DNA from: Cylindrodendrum hubeiense
Lineage: Eukaryota > Ascomycota > Sordariomycetes > Hypocreales > Nectriaceae
Assembly (NCBI GenBank): GCA_014621425.1
Contig: JAANBB010000071.1
Span: forward strand, 1 to 64,000
Direction of reading: 5' to 3'
Length of the DNA: 64,000 nucleotides
The notes under the pieces were generated by a model. It was not told the DNA's origin, did no database searches, and saw only the letters and a program-made list of their open reading frames with translations. The position numbers and the translations under genes were made by a program. This document shows, in pieces, positions 60,098-64,000 of the stretch; positions within the stretch are counted from its first letter, which is position 1, and each line of letters begins with the position of its first letter.

Positions 60098-61862
60098 CTA
60101 GTAATCTAAAGTTATCACACTCTTGGAAAATTTCCATTCGAAGTCGACAAGTCCGGGCCATGGACTAGAAAGGCGCGGTTTACGAAAAGAGCACTCCGCC
60201 TGCACACTTCCTTGTGCATGTTCAACAATTATAGCTACTCCATGAACTCTAGCCCATTCTACGATCATGGAACAATTTGATCCACTAGAGCCTTTCTTGA
60301 AGCTCAGTTCAGACTGATCAGATATTCCCTGGCCACGAAGTTCCATCGCGAGCGTTTCTTCAAATCCAATCACATGTTCTGCAATATGAGACATGACCCT
60401 ACTGTCCCATACACCTTCTTTGGCGCACATTCGCAGCAGTTTTAGCACACAACTTCGCTCCTTGGCATCCCGGCACTTGAGTGCCATAAAATAGAGGGGT
60501 TGCACAAGGCCCATCTCAAGTGTAAATGGAGGTAGGCCACTGTTATTTGAGCTCCAGATAATGATCTCAGCACTGGAAGCCAAATCCTTGAAATAGGGCA
60601 GATATTGATCATATGCGGTCTCATCAGTCTCGAGGCTGACAGATAGCCGGATAAAAATGACAAGATAGCGGATATGAAGCAGGTGAGATTCTTTGACAAG
60701 ATCCGAAGGTACTTGAGAATCGCCGGCGGCCGCCTCTGAGAGAACGGGCTGGAAATAAGCCAACCAGTCCCTGAGCTTTGCAAGCAGAGCATCTCGCTCC
60801 ACTGCGGGTCCTTCAATCTGTTCCGAAGCTGAGACTGCTGTGGGCATGGCATACTTTGCTGATGATGTCTCCTCCGATGTTAAAAATTGAAAGCTGATGT
60901 ATTCTATAGTGAAGAGGGCATCTCTCAGCTCGATAATCGCCTCAGTGATTGATCGTTCTTGCCTGAATGCTGGTAAAGGTACGTCGGAGTCAATTGGCGG
61001 CCGTGCTATGGAGGGAGTCCGGGAGGCAACATATGTTATGGAGTAAACCTCCAGTCGTGTAAAGATTCTCCGTAGCGACAGCATGTCTTCTGAATACCGG
61101 GTATTGATAGGTAAATTACTAAGGGCCGAAAGGGCACCTTCGAGGTGAATCAAGGCCACGATGTCGTTGCCTCGTAAGAGCTCAAAGGCTATCAGAAGCA
61201 AGGCAGCATTTAAGACCTCGATAATAATGTTTTCCTCGTGTCGAAGTTGAAGACATTGATTAATGCGTCGAATGGCCCTGCCGTGATGACTCAAAGAGTA
61301 GGCTGCTTTAGCACTGTCGGCTTTGCTGGAAGGGCCGTGGGGATGCTGGGTAGCAAACAACTCGAGTTCAACAGACAGTGCCAGTAATGCATGTTGAACG
61401 GCGGGCTGTGAGGAAGCCCTCCTCAACATGCTGTGAATGAATCCTTTGTCAAGGGAGCTGAGCAGATACGTGGATAGATGGCGGAAAATGTAGAAACTTT
61501 GGCGGTCCACATGACCAACGAAACCATCTGGACCTTGGGTAGTTCGAAATAGGACTGGGGTCCGTTCCTTGTGAATCCCGGCAATAAACGGATCCGTGTA
61601 TCCTTGACATAGTCTTCCAGACGAAATACACTTGCAGCATGCTGGTCGCTGCTCGTCACATTTTGTGTGACGACTCCTTGTAAGATGACGTTAGTGGGCA
61701 TCCATCGGGGCTCTGGGCGGAAGCGACAACCCACTTGCAAGTCAGACATCCGCTTCTAACACGAGAGCTGCACTTTCTGGCCCGAGTTTTAGTCAATGCA
61801 GTTGCCATTTCCGTTCCGGATGGGATGAGATTCGAAGAAGACGAGTGGAAGACAGCCTCCAT
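60098..61862 (-). CDS. Zn2Cys6 (C6) transcription factor
   Basis: Exons 61862-61735 and 61676-60098 give 568 residues. The 58-nt intron (branch CACTAACG) splits the zinc cluster, which reads C-x2-C-x6-C-x6-C-x2-C-x6-C at Cys39, 42, 49, 56, 59 and 66 (SGCLTCKSRHTKCDEQRPAC, then CKC, then SGRLCQGY). The rest is the helical fungal-specific regulatory region (FRHLSTYLLSSL, LNAALLLIAFELLRGN, and so on) seen in many pathway regulators. In-frame ATGs at 61808 and 62012 are alternative starts. A nuclear sequence-specific regulator. It is divergent from the hydrolase-like gene that starts 343 bp away and may control it, which is a guess from position only. Confidence 0.9.
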
Positions 61863-62205
61863 CGTGGCTGCTGGTAATATCGGTTCAAGATTGATCCGCG
61901 CCAGCGTTAGGTTTTGTCGAGGTCCACGCGTCGCGGTGGGGTGCTCCCGTAAACCGCCCCGAATCGGGTAAGCTCCAGACGTGGCGGGGCTGTGCACTGT
62001 GTTCAGCTTCAAAACATGCGTATTTCGAGCCCGAATGGGAAAAGGGCCTGAATTAAAGAAGTTTTCTGCCTTACAAATGACAGAGCAGGCTGTGTTTGGA
62101 AGCCTCCGTGTTCTATATAATGCATCTCCTCTTCCACGATATTAGACGTTGTTCATACAAGACAATTCGATTGCAAAAGCGACAACCCATCAAGCTACCG
62201 CCGCG
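61863..62205. promoter_or_regulatory. Divergent promoter between regulator and hydrolase-like gene
   Basis: 343 bp between the two starts; part may be coding or leader if the C6 gene begins at 62012. TATATAA occurs at about 62114, some 90 bp before the plus-strand ATG. Confidence 0.5.
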
Positions 62206-64000
62206 ATGACACCGAATTTCTACAAATCGTTGCAGCTCGTCCCCAAAAGTCTTGGGATGCTCGTTCTTTTGGCATCTATAGGTCTGTTAATATGGGAAGC
62301 GGTAAGATATTGGCCTTCTGATTAACACAATGAATCCAAACCCTAACCCAGCTGTCTAGGTACTGGTGACTCATCCGAGGCTTTCGAGGTATTACAGCCA
62401 CTTCAGCGCTTTGTTCTTTACGGTTTCTTCGACATTCGGAGCGATTGAATTATTGATTCTTCTTCAATGGGGAGTCTCACGAAACAAGACTCGTTTCATC
62501 CATGCGTTTCTCCTGACTTGTTCATATGCCTACTGGACGGTGCTCGCCTTCTCGGGCCTGGTTTGTGCAATTGCATATGGATTCACTCCCAAGTCCGATG
62601 GTGTTGGTCTGCAAGTCATGATTTCTTTGATCGGCATAGCAGGTATATCTGCTGTTTTTCATCAGCACAGATTGGGAAAGCTAGAAAGGGTTCCCTCTCT
62701 AGTTGTTATCGAAGAACCCCAACTTGCAGAGATGCCTTCTACTGCTCACAAACTTAATCAACATCATACACCGCTTCTATGGACACAAAATCCATCTAAT
62801 CCTTCAGAATATCCGAAGCGAATTCGACTTGTTTCCTATTTCTACGCGTTTTTGAAATGCTTTCATCGCCTCCTCAAGTTTTTCCATTTCGGCATATCGG
62901 TATTGTTCATGGTTGGCGCGATAAACCTTGCCCTCACTTACTGTTTCACAAATCCGTATGTGGTCTTTCACTAGCACCCTTCCTCCTGATACTATAACTT
63001 GCTAACATTGGATTGCAGGGGTACGGCCGTGAATATCACTCTTGCCGATGGAAAGTCCCTGAAGATCAATTACAATTGCACCTCAGTTCCCTCTCACAAC
63101 ACATCCTCCTTGCCGACTATCTGGTTTGAGGCCGACGAGGCGCATGGAGTAGTAGACTTCCTTGGTGTACAGACCATTCTGGCAGAAACACATGGTCGCA
63201 ATTCGTGCTCCTATGACCCGCCAAACTTTGGTTGGTCCTCGCGTCTGCCGGCAAAGGAATCAAATTTCTTCGGAGTTTTTGAACCTCTACTAAATTCTAT
63301 CAATCGGCAATCTGAGAGTAAGGTTCTTGTTGGCTGGGGGGCAGGCGTCGAGAACGCACTGATGCATGCTATTTCAGAGCCCCACACGACGAAGGGGCTC
63401 GTGTTACTCGATGCGAGTCCGGACGGCATTGAGTGGTTCGACAAACAGAGAGCAATGAACTGGACGGAGGAAGAAATGTTGCACTATCGGGATATCGATC
63501 TTGCCAGCCGAGTAGAGCTGATGAGGATGACTCTTGTACTTGGGGTGCCATGGTATGTATCAATTGCCTTCACCATTTATGGTATGGAAGAGGACTAACC
63601 ACCTTTGATACAGGGGCTTGATGCCGATTTTCAATCCCGCTAACAGCACTGGGTACTTTGACTCATCGCTGTATCCTCGTTTTCACGCCCAGTCAATGAA
63701 GGAGGACATGTGGGCGATGCAGTATTATGCACTCCTGCAGATGGCCGCGGGACCCATCAACGATTACTTAGCTAACACGACTGTGCCATTGGGAACATCA
63801 ACGTATGCTATCATGACCTACAGTTCCGGAACAGACGAGGCAAGTGATGCATTCTACAGGAAGCAGAAGACTCAGATGGCCAACAACATTGCGGGAGGAG
63901 ACCTGACTCATCCAATTGTTTGGTGCCAAACGAATGATTGCTCTATGAGTTTTCCAGTTGATAAACCGGCTTGGACTGCTGAGAAGCTGATCAGTCTTGG
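62206..64000 (+). CDS. Membrane-anchored alpha/beta-hydrolase-like protein, 3' end outside the window
   Basis: Exons 62206-62301, 62360-62955, 63019-63552 and 63614 to the window end; all introns GT-AG, 58-63 nt. The first 230 residues hold several transmembrane helices (LGMLVLLASIGLLIWEA, LFFTVSSTFGAIELLILL, FLLTCSYAYWTVLAFSGLVCAIAY, FGISVLFMVGAINLALTYCF). The following part has the alpha/beta-hydrolase layout: SCSYDPPNFGWSSR corresponds to the usual YDxPGxGxS loop and VLVGWGAGVENAL to the nucleophile elbow. The elbow residue is Gly338 instead of Ser, so ordinary serine hydrolysis is not expected unless another residue serves. The acid and base lie at or beyond the window end. Possibly a pseudo-enzyme or a fungal subfamily with altered chemistry. 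Confidence 0.78.

Overview
The window is nuclear DNA of a filamentous ascomycete (Pezizomycotina, probably a sordariomycete; the species cannot be told from the sequence alone). The evidence is short GT-AG introns, mostly 50 to 90 nt, with CTAAC/CTGAC-like branch sites, plus typical gene families: HET domain, Zn2Cys6 regulator, cutinase, rhodopsin-domain (SAT4-type) membrane protein, DUF2985 and a mitochondrial acetolactate synthase with a transit peptide. I assembled 18 protein genes by joining exons across introns. Two are cut by the window ends: galactokinase at the left and a membrane-anchored alpha/beta-hydrolase-like protein at the right. No rRNA, tRNA, CRISPR array or intact transposon was recognised.

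Layout. 0-4 kb: the 3' part of galactokinase and a cofactor-free haloperoxidase-type hydrolase. 4-21 kb: a GC-rich, gene-poor stretch holding two paralogous C2H2 zinc-finger proteins, each behind a long leader or intergenic desert (about 5 and 8 kb) full of minisatellites. 21-28 kb: a protein with a fungal STAND/NACHT-associated N-terminal domain, and ILV2 (acetolactate synthase). 28.7-35 kb: a tandem array of three paralogous cysteine-rich, single-pass membrane proteins. The last of these carries about 16 copies of an E-A-D-S-K-P-V tail motif. 35.5-37.3 kb: an aldehyde dehydrogenase.

37-50 kb is visibly more AT-rich and holds mostly membrane or secreted products: a second kind of cysteine-rich membrane protein, a rhodopsin-domain protein, a secreted Thr-rich protein and a large multi-pass membrane protein, with long empty spacers. 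50-64 kb: cutinase, a HET-domain protein, a divergent pair of DUF2985 protein and sterol-glucosyltransferase-like enzyme, and a second divergent pair of Zn2Cys6 regulator and a TM-hydrolase-like protein that lacks the usual nucleophile serine.

There is no single pathway across the window. The most unusual features are the three-gene receptor-like array with its expanding tail repeat, the two zinc-finger paralogs with a shared phase-1 intron, a 9-nt micro-exon in the DUF2985 gene, two probable GC-AG introns, and a valine at the classical sulfonylurea-resistance position of acetolactate synthase. Functions are inferred from remembered family motifs only; no database search was possible.
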